Origin: DATEJJ01 sp039649115
GTDB lineage: Bacteria; Actinomycetota; Actinomycetes; Mycobacteriales; Micromonosporaceae
NCBI GenBank assembly: GCA_039649115.1
Contig: JBBWZQ010000244.1
Coordinates: 1 to 5,765 of the forward strand
Reading direction: 5' to 3'
DNA length: 5,765 nucleotides
A program made the position numbers and the translations under genes. A model generated the notes under the pieces. It made no database searches and was not told where the DNA came from. It was given only the letters and a program-made list of their open reading frames with translations. Positions 5,535-5,765 of this stretch are shown piece by piece; positions within the stretch are counted from its first letter, which is position 1, and the number at the start of each line of letters is the position of its first letter.

Positions 5535-5562
5535 AACGGATAGTCGACTACGCGTTCCTCCG
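5529..5562. repeat. 34-bp imperfect dyad centred on TAGTCGACTA
   Basis: A perfect 10-bp palindrome TAGTCGACTA (5541-5550) is extended by matched flanks: AACG/CGTT (5535-5538 and 5553-5556) and CGGAG/CTCCG (5529-5533 and 5558-5562). 28 of 34 positions are symmetric. It overlaps the last unit of the tandem array. Such dyads are typical of dimer operators or recombinase core sites; no gene next to it says which. Confidence 0.6.
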
Positions 5563-5570
5563 GCAACTCG

Positions 5571-5602
5571 TGATCATGCCGACGCCGCACGCCCTGATCA
5601 TG
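5571..5602. repeat. Pair of TGATCATG boxes 24 bp apart
   Basis: Two identical TGATCATG octamers lie at 5571-5578 and 5595-5602, each containing the palindrome TGATCA. The core is also in the array unit at 5493, so these may be outlying sites of the same binding system, though the 24-bp spacing is out of register with 20-21 bp. Confidence 0.4.
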
Positions 5603-5765
5603 GTGACCGAGGCCGAAGGCCACCGCACCGGTGCTGCACAGAGCGAAGCGACCAGCCTCCCCCGCCCGGCATCGCCCGCACCCGTGTCGGTTCGATGACG
5701 CAACGGCGTGCATGCCACCGTTAGACAGGCTGAAACCATCACTTTTGCCGCCATGAGTGGTACGG
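5603..5765. other. Right-edge region with no supported gene
   Basis: No reading frame here has a convincing ribosome binding site or recognisable protein. A 68-residue minus-strand frame (5548-5754) lacks a Shine-Dalgarno sequence and homology I can name. Positions 5710-5755 are noticeably less GC-rich than the rest, which could mark the edge of a foreign or mobile segment continuing outside the window, but no terminal repeat can be paired from here. Confidence 0.3.

Noticed and set aside
5090..5713. N-terminal extension of the racemase/OSBS frame to 5713
   Set aside because: The extra 208 residues translate the tandem array and hairpin, have no homology, and the GTG at 5089 with its ribosome binding site matches the family length exactly.
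5548..5754. Minus-strand 68-residue gene
   Set aside because: No ribosome binding site, no recognisable protein, and it crosses the TGATCATG boxes and part of the dyad.
5090..5765. tRNA or rRNA gene in the long non-coding stretch
   Set aside because: No cloverleaf with T-loop GTTCRA and matching acceptor stem could be found by eye, and no rRNA-like segment is visible.

Overview
The window is high-GC, codon-biased DNA typical of a filamentous actinomycete. The proteins look like those of Micromonosporaceae, Pseudonocardiaceae or Streptomycetaceae. The genus cannot be fixed from the sequence alone, although the enolase-superfamily protein matches the remembered Amycolatopsis N-acylamino-acid racemase closely, including length and catalytic residue numbering.

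Layout. Positions 1-72 hold a G-quadruplex-type G-run and a hairpin that probably terminates the leftward operon. Two genes on the minus strand form a tight operon: a glucosamine-kinase-type (maltokinase-like) kinase (1031-2143), then a SIS-domain sugar-phosphate protein (73-1023), separated by only 7 nt. A short divergent promoter region (2144-2227) separates this operon from a plus-strand GT1/MGT-like glycosyltransferase (2228-3520). The 462-bp stretch 3521-3982 has no intact gene but carries a frameshifted fragment resembling HAF-repeat proteins. Converging on it from the right is a complete o-succinylbenzoate synthase / N-succinylamino acid racemase gene (3983-5089, minus). Positions 5090-5765 hold no convincing gene. 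They do contain structured non-coding DNA: a GGCC-rich leader, a 24-bp-stem hairpin, an array of about eight 20-21-bp units headed by GTGATCG, a 34-bp imperfect dyad and two TGATCATG boxes.

How the genes may work together. The kinase would make an aminosugar 6-phosphate. The SIS protein would bind, and perhaps isomerise or deaminate, a sugar phosphate. The divergent glycosyltransferase could use an activated sugar made from that pool. Kinases of this type have been linked to aminosugar use in secondary metabolism, so this may be a small aminosugar/glycoside locus, but neither acceptor nor product is visible. The racemase/OSBS gene has its own leader and is probably a separate transcription unit.

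Most notable signals: the helically phased 21-bp array with its neighbouring dyad, the loss of the usual N-terminal catalytic histidine in the glycosyltransferase, and the unusual start region of the kinase gene.
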